This document shows positions 44,582 through 54,944 of a stretch of DNA of 64,000 bases, piece by piece. Position 1 is the first letter of the stretch; each line of letters starts with the position of its first letter. The position numbers and the translations under genes were made by a program. Source of the stretch: an uncultured Bacilli bacterium (GTDB taxonomy: Bacteria > Bacillota_I > Bacilli_A > RF39 > UBA660); contig CAKPEJ010000003.1 in NCBI GenBank assembly GCA_934149325.1, positions 17,168 to 81,167 of the forward strand, read 5' to 3'. The notes under the pieces were generated by a model. It was not told the DNA's origin. It worked only from the letters and a program-made list of their open reading frames with translations, and did not search any database.

Positions 44582-47125
44582 ATGAATAGACAAGATGTAG
44601 ATAGAAATAAAATAACTCCTATGATGAAGCAATATTTAGAAATAAAAGATGAAAATCTAGATAATATACTATTTTTTAGACTAGGTGATTTTTATGAAAT
44701 GTTTTTTGAAGATGCTATTTTAGCATCTCATGAACTTGAACTTACTTTGACAGGAAAAAGTTGTGGTTTAGATGAGAGAGTTCCTATGTGTGGAATACCT
44801 TATCATTCAGCAAGTATTTATATAGATAAATTAGTTGAAAAAGGTTTTAAAGTTGCAATATGTGAACAAGTAGAAGATCCAAAAAATGCAAAAGGAATTG
44901 TAAAAAGAGATATAGTACAAATAATTTCATCAGGAACTAAAATGAATAGTGAATTTATTGATGAGGGAAGCAATAATTATATTGGAAATATTTTAGATTT
45001 TAAATATTGCTATGTAGTAAGTTATGCAGATATAACTACTGGTGAATTTAATACATTTTTAATAGATCATGATGATAGTGCTTTACTATCTGAAATTATA
45101 ACTAGAAATATAAGAGAAATTGTAATTAAAAGTGATTTTGATAAAATTATATTAGATAGTTTAAAAAGACATTATAATATTACAATTTCGATTTATAATA
45201 ACGAAAATGTTAATAATGAATATGAACATATATATGAAAATATTAATGATGATAGATTATTAAAATCTATAAAGCATTTATTATCATATTTAGAAAATAC
45301 TCAAAAAAGAAGTTTATCTCATTTACAAGAAGTACAAATAGTAGATCAAAATTCATTTATGAAAATGGATATAAATACAAAAAGGAATCTTGAACTTACA
45401 GAAAATATTAGAACAAAAGAAAAAAAATATTCTTTGTTATGGCTTTTAGATAAAACTAAGACTGCAATGGGAAGTAGAAAATTAAAAAATTATATTCTTA
45501 ATCCTCTTGTAAATAAAGAAAAAATAGAATATAGATATAATGTAGTTGAAACGCTTATTAATGAATTTATCTTAAAAGAAGAACTAAGAGAATTATTAAA
45601 TAGTGTATATGATCTTGAAAGATTATCAGGTAGAATAGCATTTGGTACTGCGAATGCCAGAGATTTGCTTCAATTAAAGACATCTTTAGAAGTATTACCA
45701 GATATTAATAAGATATTAAAAAATATAAAATATAAAGAAATAAACGAATTTAAAGATTTACATGATTTACTTGAAAAATCTATATATGAAGATGCTCCTA
45801 TTACTTTAAAAGAAGGATATTTAATTAAAGATGGATATAATAGTGAACTTGATGAACTTAAATTGTCTAGAAAAGGTAATAAAGATTTTGTATCAAAATT
45901 AGAACAAGAAGAAAGAGAAAGAACAGGTATTAAAACTTTAAAAGTAGGATACAATAGAATTTTTGGATATTATATAGAAGTCAGTAAAGGTGCTCTAAAA
46001 GATATAAAAGAAGAGTATGGATATCAAAGAAAGCAAACTTTAGCAAATTGTGAAAGATTTATAACACCTTTATTAAAAGAAAAAGAATCTTTAATATTAG
46101 GTGCTGAAGAAAAAATAATATCATTAGAATATGAACTTTTTGTTGATATTAGAAATATAGTAAAAACATATATTCCTGCATTACAAGATTTAGCACATAT
46201 TTTATCAGAAATAGATGTTTTAGCGTCTTTTGCAGTTGTTGCTGAAGAAAATAATTATGTAAGACCTAAATTAAATAATGAACATGTAATTGATATAAAG
46301 GATGGAAGACATCCAGTAATTGAAAAAGTACTTGAAAATACAGAATTTGTAAGTAATGATATTGTGTTTGATAAAGATACTAGTGTTATTTTAATAACAG
46401 GACCTAATATGGCAGGTAAGTCAACATATATGAGACAAATGGCAATAATATCAATTATGGCTCAAATAGGATCATTTGTTCCAGCATCAAGTGCTAATTT
46501 ACCAATATTTGATCAAATATTTACAAGAATAGGTGCGAGTGATGATTTGGTTTCTGGTGAATCAACATTTATGGTTGAAATGATGGAAGCAAATAAAGCA
46601 ATAACAAATGCAACAGAAAATAGTTTAATATTATTTGATGAACTAGGTAGAGGAACAGCAACATATGATGGCATGAGTCTTGCGGGTGCAATAATAGAAT
46701 ATATTCATGATAAAATAGGTGCAAAAACATTCTTTTCAACTCATTATCATGAACTTACAGAACTTGAAAAAAATCATAAACATTTAAAAAATGTACATGT
46801 AAGTGCACTAGAAGAAAATGGAAAAATAACTTTCCTTCATAAAATAAAAGAAAGTAGTATTGATAAAAGTTATGGTATACATGTTGCATCTTTAGCAAAG
46901 TTACCAAGTGATTTAATAAAAAGAGCAAATGAACTTTTAGAAAGTTATGAAAATAAAAGCTCAAAAGTAGTTCCTAGTGCTACTCAAATGTCAATGAATT
47001 TTGATGAAGAAAAAAAAGAAAATAAAGCAATAGAAAAATTAAAAGAAATAAATCCATTAGAATTAACTCCAATGGAGGCAATAAATACATTATATGAAAT
47101 TAAAAAATTAAGTGAGGAAAGATAA
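44582..47125 (+). CDS. mutS: DNA mismatch repair protein MutS
   Basis: MutS recognises mismatches and starts repair with MutL. The 847-residue protein has the mismatch-binding domain (TPMMKQYLEIK, FFRLGDFYEMFFEDA with the Phe-x-Glu motif), core and clamp domains, and the ATPase with GPNMAGKSTYMRQ, ESTFMVEMME and LFDELGRGTATYDGM. TATAAT with TGG lies at 44555-44560. It is directly followed by rpe. mutL lies at the far end of the window rather than next to mutS. Confidence 0.98.
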   Translation: MNRQDVDRNKITPMMKQYLEIKDENLDNILFFRLGDFYEMFFEDAILASHELELTLTGKSCGLDERVPMCGIPYHSASIYIDKLVEKGFKVAICEQVEDPKNAKGIVKRDIVQIISSGTKMNSEFIDEGSNNYIGNILDFKYCYVVSYADITTGEFNTFLIDHDDSALLSEIITRNIREIVIKSDFDKIILDSLKRHYNITISIYNNENVNNEYEHIYENINDDRLLKSIKHLLSYLENTQKRSLSHLQEVQIVDQNSFMKMDINTKRNLELTENIRTKEKKYSLLWLLDKTKTAMGSRKLKNYILNPLVNKEKIEYRYNVVETLINEFILKEELRELLNSVYDLERLSGRIAFGTANARDLLQLKTSLEVLPDINKILKNIKYKEINEFKDLHDLLEKSIYEDAPITLKEGYLIKDGYNSELDELKLSRKGNKDFVSKLEQEERERTGIKTLKVGYNRIFGYYIEVSKGALKDIKEEYGYQRKQTLANCERFITPLLKEKESLILGAEEKIISLEYELFVDIRNIVKTYIPALQDLAHILSEIDVLASFAVVAEENNYVRPKLNNEHVIDIKDGRHPVIEKVLENTEFVSNDIVFDKDTSVILITGPNMAGKSTYMRQMAIISIMAQIGSFVPASSANLPIFDQIFTRIGASDDLVSGESTFMVEMMEANKAITNATENSLILFDELGRGTATYDGMSLAGAIIEYIHDKIGAKTFFSTHYHELTELEKNHKHLKNVHVSALEENGKITFLHKIKESSIDKSYGIHVASLAKLPSDLIKRANELLESYENKSSKVVPSATQMSMNFDEEKKENKAIEKLKEINPLELTPMEAINTLYEIKKLSEER

Positions 47126-47749
47126 ATGAAAGTATCAGTATCAATATTAAAAGAAAAAGAAAATTATTTAGATGTAATAGAAAAATTAAACAATTCAAAA
47201 GCTGATTATATACATATAGATGTACTAGATAATACTTTTATTAAAACTTCATCTTTTGATATAGATGATTTTAAAAATATAAAATTTAATAAAAAATTAG
47301 ATATTCATTTAATGAGTAGTAATTTAGAAAAACAAATAAATGACTTTAGTCTTTTAAATCCAGAATATATATCAATCCATGAAGAAGTAGGAGATACTTT
47401 AAAATACTTAAATAAAATAAAAAATAAAGGAATAAAAGCAGGTATTGTTATTAATCCAGAAACGGATATAGAAAAAGTATATCCTTATTTAGAAATAGTA
47501 GATTTAATATTAATTATGAGTGTTAATCCTGGAAAGGGTGGACAAGAATTTATGACTTCTGTTATAGGTAAGATGCAAGAATTAAAAGAAATACAAGATA
47601 GATATAATTATGTTATTGAAGTTGATGGTGGAATAAATAATGATACTATAAAATATGTAAGTAATTATGTAGATATAGCTGTTTCAGGTAGTTATATTAC
47701 AGATAGTATTGATTATGATAAAAATATTGAAAATTTAAAAAGAGAGTAA
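47126..47749 (+). CDS. rpe: Ribulose-phosphate 3-epimerase
   Basis: Rpe interconverts ribulose-5-phosphate and xylulose-5-phosphate in the pentose phosphate pathway. The 207-residue TIM-barrel shows YIHIDVLDNTF, LDIHLMS, IMSVNPGKGGQEF and EVDGGINNDTI, with AVSGSYI closing the phosphate site. These are family motifs, although the start (VSVSILKEKENYLDV) is divergent. It begins immediately after the mutS stop. A terminator follows. Confidence 0.9.
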   Translation: MKVSVSILKEKENYLDVIEKLNNSKADYIHIDVLDNTFIKTSSFDIDDFKNIKFNKKLDIHLMSSNLEKQINDFSLLNPEYISIHEEVGDTLKYLNKIKNKGIKAGIVINPETDIEKVYPYLEIVDLILIMSVNPGKGGQEFMTSVIGKMQELKEIQDRYNYVIEVDGGINNDTIKYVSNYVDIAVSGSYITDSIDYDKNIENLKRE

Positions 47750-47765
47750 ATTCTCTTTTTTTTTT
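47737..47765 (+). terminator. Terminator of mutS-rpe
   Basis: AAAAAGAGA (47737-47745) pairs with TCTCTTTTT (47752-47760), overlapping the stop codon, then T residues. Confidence 0.75.
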
Positions 47766-47901
47766 GTGAATTTTATTAAGCTGTATAAATCTTATTAATT
47801 TTTTACGCTAATTTTACATTTATGATGATAAAAGAATTTGTATTGATTTAAATAGATAAAAATATTTGTTATAATTTTACTAGATAATAAGGAGTGGTAG
47901 T

Positions 47902-49869
47902 ATGAAGAAAAAGACTAGTTATTTATTAATCATATTTTTATCTTTTATGTTTATTAGTAATGTACATGCTAATACAAGTTTTAAAACGTGCTCAACTAGT
48001 GAACCATCTTATTTTAGAAAAACACCAGGTGGCTCAGTAGTAACAGATGTTGATAAGCATAGTGTTTTATTATCAACTGATACAAGAGTTGAAGTTGTTG
48101 AAGAAACAAATGGTTATAAAAAGGTAAAAGGTAATTATTATTCTAACAATTATGTTGGTTGGATTTCTAATAGTTATTTAAAAGATTGTAAAACATATAC
48201 AACTGACGATAATTATGGTAATAGTTTAAGAAGTGAAGGTTTTCCAGAAAGCTATATTTTACCACTTCAAAAGTTACATGCTATTCATCCTAATTGGATA
48301 TTTAAATCTTCAAAAAACGGTAATGGATTAGATTTTAATTCAGTTATAAATGGTGAATATAATCCAGTAAATAAGAATTTAATTGATAGTCCATATGATA
48401 CTTTAAGGGCAAAAGACGGTGCTGCATATAATAACGGAGTTTATACACAATTTGAACCTGGTTGGTATGGAGCAAGCAAGCAAACAATAAGTTTTTATAT
48501 TGATCCAAGAAACTGGATAAATGAATATACTATTTATATGTTTGAACAACAATCATATAATTCTACTACTCATACTGAAGCTGCAGTTAATAGTATAACA
48601 TCAGGAACTTATTTAAATGATTATTCAAAATATTTTGTAGAAGCAGGTAAAAAGTATAATGTTAGTCCAGTAGCACTTGCTGTAAGAGCAATACAAGAAC
48701 AAGGTGTATCTGGTTCAACAATATCAAAAATGAATTATAATGGAACTATATATTATAATTTCTTTAATATAAATGCACAAGGATCAACAAAAGATAAAAT
48801 ATATAATAATGCACTTCAAACAGCTATAAAAAATAATTGGACAAGTCCAGAAGCTTGTATAAATGCTGGAGCTAGTTTATTTGCTGGTAATTATATTAAG
48901 TATGGTCAAGATACAAATTATTATCAAAAATTTAATACTATTAATAATGAAGCATTATATGTTAATCAATATATGGCAAATGTTAGAGTACTTCCATCTG
49001 AAAGTTATAAAACTCGTTCTAGTTATAAAAAAGCAAATAAAATTGAGTCAAATATTACATTTAAAATACCTGTTTATAATAATATGCCAGATTCAACTAC
49101 ATTAGGAATAAATGGTAATGGAGATAATACTTTAAAATCATTATCTGTAAGTAATTGTTCATTTAATTTCTATTCGTCAGTTGTTAATTATTCATGCTCA
49201 GTTCCAAGTAATGTAAATAAAGTTACAGTAAAAGCTGAAAAAGCTGGTTCATCATCAAGTGTAACAGGAGTAGGTGATTATAATTTAACAGGAAATACTA
49301 CAATTATTAAAGTTGTTGTAACAGCAGAAAATGGTGATACAAAAACATATACTGTAACAATTAATAAATCAAATACTACAAATGGTAGCCAAAATAGTGG
49401 TAATAATAATCAAAATAATGGTGGAAATAATTTTGAATCACCAGCATCTATTATTAGTGGTATAGGATTAGATAATAGAAATAACTTTATATATGGTATT
49501 GCTTTAGGTAACAGTAGAGATTCATTTATATCAAATATTAAAAATAGATATTCTACATCTAATATTTCAATAGTAAATAAATATAATTCAGGTGTAAATA
49601 ATGGAAGTATTTCAACAGGTGATAAAGTTACAATAACAAATGGATCAAATTCTCAAGTATTTACTGTAGTAATAAATGGAGATCCAAGTGGTGATGGAAG
49701 TGTTGATATATCAGATTTAGCAATGGTAAAAGCAAAAATGTTAAATAAGGTTAATTTAAGTGTTGCAGAGTTTGATGCTGCTGATGTAAATAATGATGGT
49801 AAAGTTGATATATCAGATTTAGCAATGGTAAAAGCTCATATGCTTGGGAAAATAAAGATAACTAAATAG
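47902..49869 (+). CDS. Secreted glucosaminidase with SH3, cadherin-like and dockerin domains
   Basis: This is a 655-residue exported wall hydrolase. In order it has a signal peptide (LLIIFLSFMFISNVHA), a bacterial SH3 domain (about 30-105), and an N-acetylglucosaminidase domain (about 120-370) with HPNWIFKSSKNG, ALAVRAIQEQG containing the likely catalytic Glu, and YYNFFNINAQGS. A cadherin-like beta-sandwich (about 405-490) and an Asn/Gly-rich linker follow. The C terminus is a type I dockerin: two calcium-binding repeats, GDGSVDISDLAMVKAKML and NNDGKVDISDLAMVKAHML. A dockerin should bind a cohesin on another surface protein; the next gene is a candidate. TATAAT lies at 47870-47875. Confidence 0.88.
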   Translation: MKKKTSYLLIIFLSFMFISNVHANTSFKTCSTSEPSYFRKTPGGSVVTDVDKHSVLLSTDTRVEVVEETNGYKKVKGNYYSNNYVGWISNSYLKDCKTYTTDDNYGNSLRSEGFPESYILPLQKLHAIHPNWIFKSSKNGNGLDFNSVINGEYNPVNKNLIDSPYDTLRAKDGAAYNNGVYTQFEPGWYGASKQTISFYIDPRNWINEYTIYMFEQQSYNSTTHTEAAVNSITSGTYLNDYSKYFVEAGKKYNVSPVALAVRAIQEQGVSGSTISKMNYNGTIYYNFFNINAQGSTKDKIYNNALQTAIKNNWTSPEACINAGASLFAGNYIKYGQDTNYYQKFNTINNEALYVNQYMANVRVLPSESYKTRSSYKKANKIESNITFKIPVYNNMPDSTTLGINGNGDNTLKSLSVSNCSFNFYSSVVNYSCSVPSNVNKVTVKAEKAGSSSSVTGVGDYNLTGNTTIIKVVVTAENGDTKTYTVTINKSNTTNGSQNSGNNNQNNGGNNFESPASIISGIGLDNRNNFIYGIALGNSRDSFISNIKNRYSTSNISIVNKYNSGVNNGSISTGDKVTITNGSNSQVFTVVINGDPSGDGSVDISDLAMVKAKMLNKVNLSVAEFDAADVNNDGKVDISDLAMVKAHMLGKIKITK

Positions 49870-49881
49870 GAGGAATAAATT

Positions 49882-51192
49882 ATGAAAAAAAGATATTTAA
49901 TATTTCTTCTTACTATATTACTTATACCAAGAGTAGCATTAGCTGCTCCTTCTGCATCATTATCATGTAGATCAGCAGGTACAGTTACAGTAGGAAGTAC
50001 AATAAGTGTAACCATATCAGGTAGTGTAAGTGAAGAAGTAATGTGGGACGTAACAGCCTATTCAAATGATGAGTCAAAATTAAAAATAGCAAGTGATTCA
50101 AGGTATATATCAGATTCATTTTCTTCATCTATGAGTAAAACATTTAAATTTAGAGCAACAGATGTTGGTACTGTAACCGTATCATCTAATGCATCTGTTT
50201 CAAATTATAGTGGACAAAAAGGAAATAGTTCTACTAGTTGTTCAATAAAAGTAGTTGAAAAAAAAGAAGAAAAACCAAAAAGTTCTGATAATAGTTTAAA
50301 ATCTTTAGAGATAGAAGGAACAAAGTTTGATTTTAATAAAGATACTTTAGAATATAATGTAGAAGTGTTAAGTGATGAAAAAACAAAAATAAATGTAAAA
50401 GCAGAAGTAAATGATAAAACTGCTAAAATATCTGGAACAGGAGAAAAAGAAGTTGATCTTGGAATAAATAAAATAGAAGTAAATGTAACAGCGGAAAATG
50501 GAAGTGTTAGAACTTATGTATTAAATGTAACTGTTTCAGAAAAAAATCCAATTATTGTTAAAATTGATGGAAAAAAGTATAAAATTTTAAGAAAAATAGA
50601 TGGAATTGATATGCCAGACGGTTATGAAAAAAAATCTATTAAAATAAAGAATAAAGATGTAGAAGTTTATTATAGTTCAAAGACTAAATATACTTTAGTT
50701 GCATTAACAAATGATAATGTAACTAGTTTATTTATTTATAAAAATAATAAATATACTAGATATAGTGAACTTACAAATAGTTCTCTTAGATTATTAGTAC
50801 AAAAACCAAATAATAAAGATATTCCATATAAGTATAAAAAATGTACATTTAATATAGATAATAATATTGTAGATGGATATGAACTTAGTTCTGATTCTAG
50901 ATTTAAATTAGTGTATGCACTTAATTTAGATACAAATGAAAAATCATTTTACTTATATGATTTAGATGAAAAAACTTTTCAAAGATTTTATGATGAACAA
51001 GTATTAATATATATTGAATTAGTAAAAAAATTTAAAGTAGGTATAGTTATTTTAGGTGGTTTATTTGCAGTATTATTAATGACTATTGTATGTTTATTCA
51101 GTGTTAATCATAAAACTAAAAAAAGAATTAATAATTATTCTTTTAATGAGCAAAAAATTAATAAAAAAGAAAAAAACATTTTAGATGAATAA
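49882..51192 (+). CDS. Membrane-anchored surface protein with cohesin-like and cadherin-like domains
   Basis: This 436-residue protein has a signal peptide (YLIFLLTILLIPRVALAAP) and then a beta domain of about 100 residues starting GTVTVGSTISVTISGS and ending FKFRATDVGTVTVSS, which resembles small Ig/cohesin-like modules. A cadherin-like beta-sandwich follows (DNSLKSLEIEGTKFDFNKDTLEY to RTYVLNVTV), then an unrecognised domain, a C-terminal membrane helix (VGIVILGGLFAVLLMTIVCLF) and a basic tail. It follows the dockerin-bearing glucosaminidase by 12 bases. It may be the surface receptor for the dockerin; the cohesin assignment is tentative. Confidence 0.72.
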   Translation: MKKRYLIFLLTILLIPRVALAAPSASLSCRSAGTVTVGSTISVTISGSVSEEVMWDVTAYSNDESKLKIASDSRYISDSFSSSMSKTFKFRATDVGTVTVSSNASVSNYSGQKGNSSTSCSIKVVEKKEEKPKSSDNSLKSLEIEGTKFDFNKDTLEYNVEVLSDEKTKINVKAEVNDKTAKISGTGEKEVDLGINKIEVNVTAENGSVRTYVLNVTVSEKNPIIVKIDGKKYKILRKIDGIDMPDGYEKKSIKIKNKDVEVYYSSKTKYTLVALTNDNVTSLFIYKNNKYTRYSELTNSSLRLLVQKPNNKDIPYKYKKCTFNIDNNIVDGYELSSDSRFKLVYALNLDTNEKSFYLYDLDEKTFQRFYDEQVLIYIELVKKFKVGIVILGGLFAVLLMTIVCLFSVNHKTKKRINNYSFNEQKINKKEKNILDE

Positions 51193-51237
51193 AATGTTTT
51201 TTTTAGGTTAACATATTAATACATGATAGTTTATATG

Positions 51238-51275
51238 TTAAAAAAGGTAATATGCGGGATGCTATTACTTTTTTT
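51238..51275. terminator. Bidirectional terminator hairpin
   Basis: GTAATA (51247-51252) pairs with TATTAC (51263-51268), flanked by A and T runs, between the surface protein gene and rpmB. A further AAAACATT/AATGTTTT hairpin lies at the end of the preceding gene. Confidence 0.65.
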
Positions 51276-51307
51276 ATGAAAAATAAAAAATGATATTTAA
51301 TCATTTA

Positions 51308-51481
51308 TTATTTATTCATTATCTTATTTAAAGTTCTTGCTTCTCTTACTGTTGTCTTAAACTTAACACCATTTATAGTTACATATTGACAGTTTAAATT
51401 TTGTCTTCTATTTTGTTTGTTATTAGCGTGTGATACGTTTTTTGCTTTATTAAATCTTTTACTAGTTACTATTTTTGACAT
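51308..51481 (-). CDS. rpmB: Ribosomal protein bL28 (short, cysteine-free form)
   Basis: This 57-residue basic protein matches bL28: SKRFNKAKNVSHANNKQNRRQNLN aligns with the family GN-SHA-N-T-R-PNL core, and the C-terminal NGVKFKTTVREARTLNK fits the RTL-K end. The zinc cysteines of some L28 forms are absent. The start at 51481 follows GGAGG by eight bases; a longer reading frame begins at 51496 inside that site. It is a single gene divergent from dnaE. Confidence 0.82.
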   Translation of the reverse strand: MSKIVTSKRFNKAKNVSHANNKQNRRQNLNCQYVTINGVKFKTTVREARTLNKIMNK

Positions 51482-51604
51482 GTTTTCCACCTCCAATAAA
51501 TCTCTGCTTTATAACTTTATCATATTATTTAACTTTAGTCAATTAATATTGTTTTAAAATCGTCAAAAATGTAGTAAAATGTATATAGTTAAGGAGGGAT
51601 AATT

Positions 51605-54484
51605 ATGAATTACATACCATTAAAGATAAAAACTAATTATTCTCTTCTAAATAGTCTTATAGATATAGAAAAGTTAGTTACAGTTTCAAAAGAAAGAAAT
51701 ATTAACATTTTAGGTATATGTGATGATAATATGTTTGGTGTAATGGACTTTTATACTATATGTAAAAAAAATAATATAAAACCTATTATTGGACTTGAAG
51801 TAATAGTAGATGATAATAAAATATTATTGTATTGTAAAAATTATAACGGATATAAAAATTTATGTTATATATCAAGTAATGAAAAAACTATTGATTTGAT
51901 AAAAAATAATTGTTCTGATTTACTATGTATTATTCCTTATGAATCAATAAATGCTTATGATACTTACAAAGAATATTTTAACGATATATACGTTAGTTAT
52001 AAATCTATATCTGAAAGAAATAATATAAATAATAAAAAATGTATTTATTTAAATGATATTAGATGTTTAAAAAAAGAAGATACAAAATATTTAAAATATG
52101 CTTATATGATTAAAAATGGTGAAAAGATAAAAGAGAGTAATGAGTATGATTTTTCTACTAATTACTTTGATTTAAATGTAGAAATAGAAAAAAATGATTT
52201 AATTAATTATAAAATTATTAATGAATTATGTAATGTAGAAATAGAAAAACAAAATGATTTATTACCAAAGTATAGTTCTGAAATAGATTTTGATGAAAAA
52301 AAATATTTATATAGTTTATGTAAAAAAGGATTATTAAAACGATTTAATAATAATGTTCCTATAAAATACGTAAAAAGATTAAATTATGAACTTGGTGTAA
52401 TTAATAAAATGGGTTTTTCTAATTATTTTTTAGTAGTATGGGATTTTGTCAAATATGCAAAAAATAATGATATTTTAGTAGGCCCTGGTAGAGGGAGCGC
52501 TGCAGGCTCTTTAGTTAGTTATTCATTGGGTATAACAGATGTTGATCCTATAAAATATAATTTATTCTTTGAAAGATTTTTGAATCCAGAAAGAGTTACA
52601 ATGCCTGATATTGATATTGATATTGAATCAGAAAAAAGAGAAGAAGTAATTGAATATGTTAGAAAAAAATATGGCTATGATAAAGTTGCAAATATAATAA
52701 CTTTTGGTACAATGAAAGCTAAACAAGTTTTAAGAGATGTTGCAAGGTTATTTGATTATGATATAGATTCTTTTATAAAATTGTTTGATTCAAATCTATC
52801 TTTAGAAGAAAATAGAAAAAATAATGATATAAATAATAGATTATTAAGTGATACATTTTTATCTAGAATTTATGATATATCAATTCATTTAGAAGGCTTA
52901 AAACGTCATGCTTCAATAAATGCTGCTGGAGTCGTAATTTCATGTAAAGAACTTGATAAATATATTCCTATATATAATCAAAGTATGGTAAACGTTACAG
53001 GTTATACAATAGATCATTTAGAAAATTTAGGTTTCTTAAAAATAGATTTCTTAGCTCTTGAAAATTTATCGTTATTAAGTAGTCTAAAGAATGAAATAAA
53101 AACTATAGATTTATCTAATATTCCTCTTGATGATGAAAAAACATTTAAAATATTTAAAGATGCTAATACAGATGGAATATTTCAATTCGAAAGTTTTGGA
53201 ATAAAACAAGTTTTAAGAAAATTTAATGTATCGTCTTTTGAAGATATTATTGCATTATTAGCTTTATATAGACCTGGTCCTATGGAAAATATAGATTTAT
53301 ATATAAATAGAAAAGAAGGAAAAGAAAAAATACAATATTTACATGACGATTTAAAAGAAATATTAGAAAGTACTTATGGAATAATTATATATCAAGAACA
53401 AATAATGCAAATAGCAACTAAGTTTTCATCTTTTACATTAGGTGAAGCAGATTTACTTAGAAGAGCTATGAGTAAGAAGAAAAAACAGCTAATGGATACT
53501 TTAAAGATAAAGTTTATTAGTGGAGCAATAAATAATGGTTATAGCAAGGAAGTGGCAATTAAAATATATGATTTAATTTATAAATTTGCTAATTATGGTT
53601 TTAACAAATCCCATTCTGTTTGTTATGCTCTTATTTCTTATAAACTTGCATATATAAAAGCAAATTATTTACCTTATTTTATGTGTCATTTACTTTCTAT
53701 GGTAAATGGAAATGAAAATAAGATTAGAAATTATATTTTAGAATGTAAAAGAAATAATATAGAGATATTAAAACCGGATATAAATAAAAGTTCAAATAAT
53801 TTTAAAATAGAAAATAATTCTATAATTTATTCATTATCTTCTATAAAAGGAATAGGAAATATTATTACTAATAGTATTATAAAAGAAAGAAATGAAAATG
53901 GTAATTTTACTGATTTCTTTAACTTTGTTCATAGATGTAAAGAAAATATAAATGTAAAAGTATTAGAAATATTAATAAATGCAGGAGCGTTTGATTATCT
54001 TTCATATAATCATAAAACACTTATTAATAATATTGATTCTGCTATGAATTATGCAGAGTTAATCAATGATTTAGATGAATCATTAGTAGAAAAACCAGAA
54101 ATAGAAGTTACTGAAGAATATTCAAAGAATGAACTAATTGAAAAAGAGTATGAAGTTTTTGGTTTTTATTTAACTAATCATCCAGTACAAGGAAAAAGAA
54201 AAAATAATCTTAATTTAAATTATATTAAATCATATTTTAATAAAAATATTGACTTATATTTATTAATAGATGGAAAAAGAGAAATAACTACTAAAAAAGG
54301 TGATAAAATGGCCTTTTTAACAGGTAGTGATGAATTTAATAAAGTTGATATAGTTATTTTTCCTAGAACATATGAAAAGTGTTATATGGTTAAAAGAGGA
54401 GATATAGTTTTTATTAATGGTAAAGTTGAAAAGAATAATAATGAGTATCAAATAATAGTAAATAATCTTAGTATACTAGATTAA
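51605..54484 (+). CDS. dnaE: DNA polymerase III alpha subunit DnaE
   Basis: This is a C-family replicative polymerase, 959 residues, of the short DnaE type that works beside PolC in Firmicutes. The N-terminal PHP domain begins YIPLKIKTNYSLLNSLIDIEKLV; its metal residues look partly replaced. The palm has GPGRGSAAGSLVSYSLGITDVDP and the catalytic PDIDIDIE, followed by HASINAAGVVIS, ALYRPGPME and GIIIYQEQIMQIA. A helix-hairpin-helix and an OB-fold end the protein. Low similarity to E. coli DnaE length (about 1160) is normal for this subtype. Confidence 0.96.
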   Translation: MNYIPLKIKTNYSLLNSLIDIEKLVTVSKERNINILGICDDNMFGVMDFYTICKKNNIKPIIGLEVIVDDNKILLYCKNYNGYKNLCYISSNEKTIDLIKNNCSDLLCIIPYESINAYDTYKEYFNDIYVSYKSISERNNINNKKCIYLNDIRCLKKEDTKYLKYAYMIKNGEKIKESNEYDFSTNYFDLNVEIEKNDLINYKIINELCNVEIEKQNDLLPKYSSEIDFDEKKYLYSLCKKGLLKRFNNNVPIKYVKRLNYELGVINKMGFSNYFLVVWDFVKYAKNNDILVGPGRGSAAGSLVSYSLGITDVDPIKYNLFFERFLNPERVTMPDIDIDIESEKREEVIEYVRKKYGYDKVANIITFGTMKAKQVLRDVARLFDYDIDSFIKLFDSNLSLEENRKNNDINNRLLSDTFLSRIYDISIHLEGLKRHASINAAGVVISCKELDKYIPIYNQSMVNVTGYTIDHLENLGFLKIDFLALENLSLLSSLKNEIKTIDLSNIPLDDEKTFKIFKDANTDGIFQFESFGIKQVLRKFNVSSFEDIIALLALYRPGPMENIDLYINRKEGKEKIQYLHDDLKEILESTYGIIIYQEQIMQIATKFSSFTLGEADLLRRAMSKKKKQLMDTLKIKFISGAINNGYSKEVAIKIYDLIYKFANYGFNKSHSVCYALISYKLAYIKANYLPYFMCHLLSMVNGNENKIRNYILECKRNNIEILKPDINKSSNNFKIENNSIIYSLSSIKGIGNIITNSIIKERNENGNFTDFFNFVHRCKENINVKVLEILINAGAFDYLSYNHKTLINNIDSAMNYAELINDLDESLVEKPEIEVTEEYSKNELIEKEYEVFGFYLTNHPVQGKRKNNLNLNYIKSYFNKNIDLYLLIDGKREITTKKGDKMAFLTGSDEFNKVDIVIFPRTYEKCYMVKRGDIVFINGKVEKNNNEYQIIVNNLSILD

Positions 54485-54502
54485 TTTAAATGAAAATAAA
54501 CG

Positions 54503-54532
54503 TTGACATTATGTGGTATTTTGTGGTAAAAT
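54503..54532 (+). promoter_or_regulatory. Promoter of rplU-prp-rpmA
   Basis: TTGACA (54503-54508), 18 bp, TAAAAT (54527-54532) preceded by TGG. Confidence 0.75.
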
Positions 54533-54539
54533 CTTAATG

Positions 54540-54625
54540 TTTGTAAAGCCTTCTTATGGCTCTACAACCGCACTGATAAGGTTATAAGTTATTTTTAACA
54601 CCTTTAAAGGCGAGTCTTAGAATAT
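54540..54625 (+). ncRNA. L21 leader RNA (ribosomal protein autoregulatory leader)
   Basis: The leader has the hallmark segments of the Firmicute L21 leader: GTAAAGCC, ATGGCTCTACAACCGCAC, GATAAGG, then ACACCTTTAAAGGCGAGTC. The CCTTTAAAGG hairpin and the GCC/GGC pairing support structure. Such leaders let L21 repress its own operon. Confidence 0.85.
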
Positions 54626-54645
54626 TTATAAAGGAGGTAACTAAA

Positions 54646-54942
54646 GTGAAAGCAATAATTGAAACAGGTGGAAAACAATATCGTGTTCAAGAAGGAACTG
54701 AAATTTATGTTGAAAAACTAAATGGAGAAGAAGGTTCAAAAGTAACTTTTGATAAAGTTGTTTATGCTGATGGAAGAATGGGTATGCCTTATTTAACTGA
54801 TGTTAAAGTTGTTGGTGAAATAGTTAAACAAGGAAAACAAAGAAAAATTAGAATTTTCAAATATAATGCTAAGAAAAATTATCATAAAACTCAAGGTCAT
54901 AGACAACCATACACAAAAGTTGTTATTAAATCTATTAAATAA
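54646..54942 (+). CDS. rplU: Ribosomal protein bL21
   Basis: bL21 is a 50S protein. The 98-residue sequence [15 protein letters not shown] to [14 protein letters not shown] is typical. The start is GTG at 54646 after AAAGGAGG. It heads the standard Firmicute operon rplU-prp-rpmA and is preceded by the L21 leader. Confidence 0.98.
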   Translation: MKAIIETGGKQYRVQEGTEIYVEKLNGEEGSKVTFDKVVYADGRMGMPYLTDVKVVGEIVKQGKQRKIRIFKYNAKKNYHKTQGHRQPYTKVVIKSIK

Positions 54943-54944
54943 TT

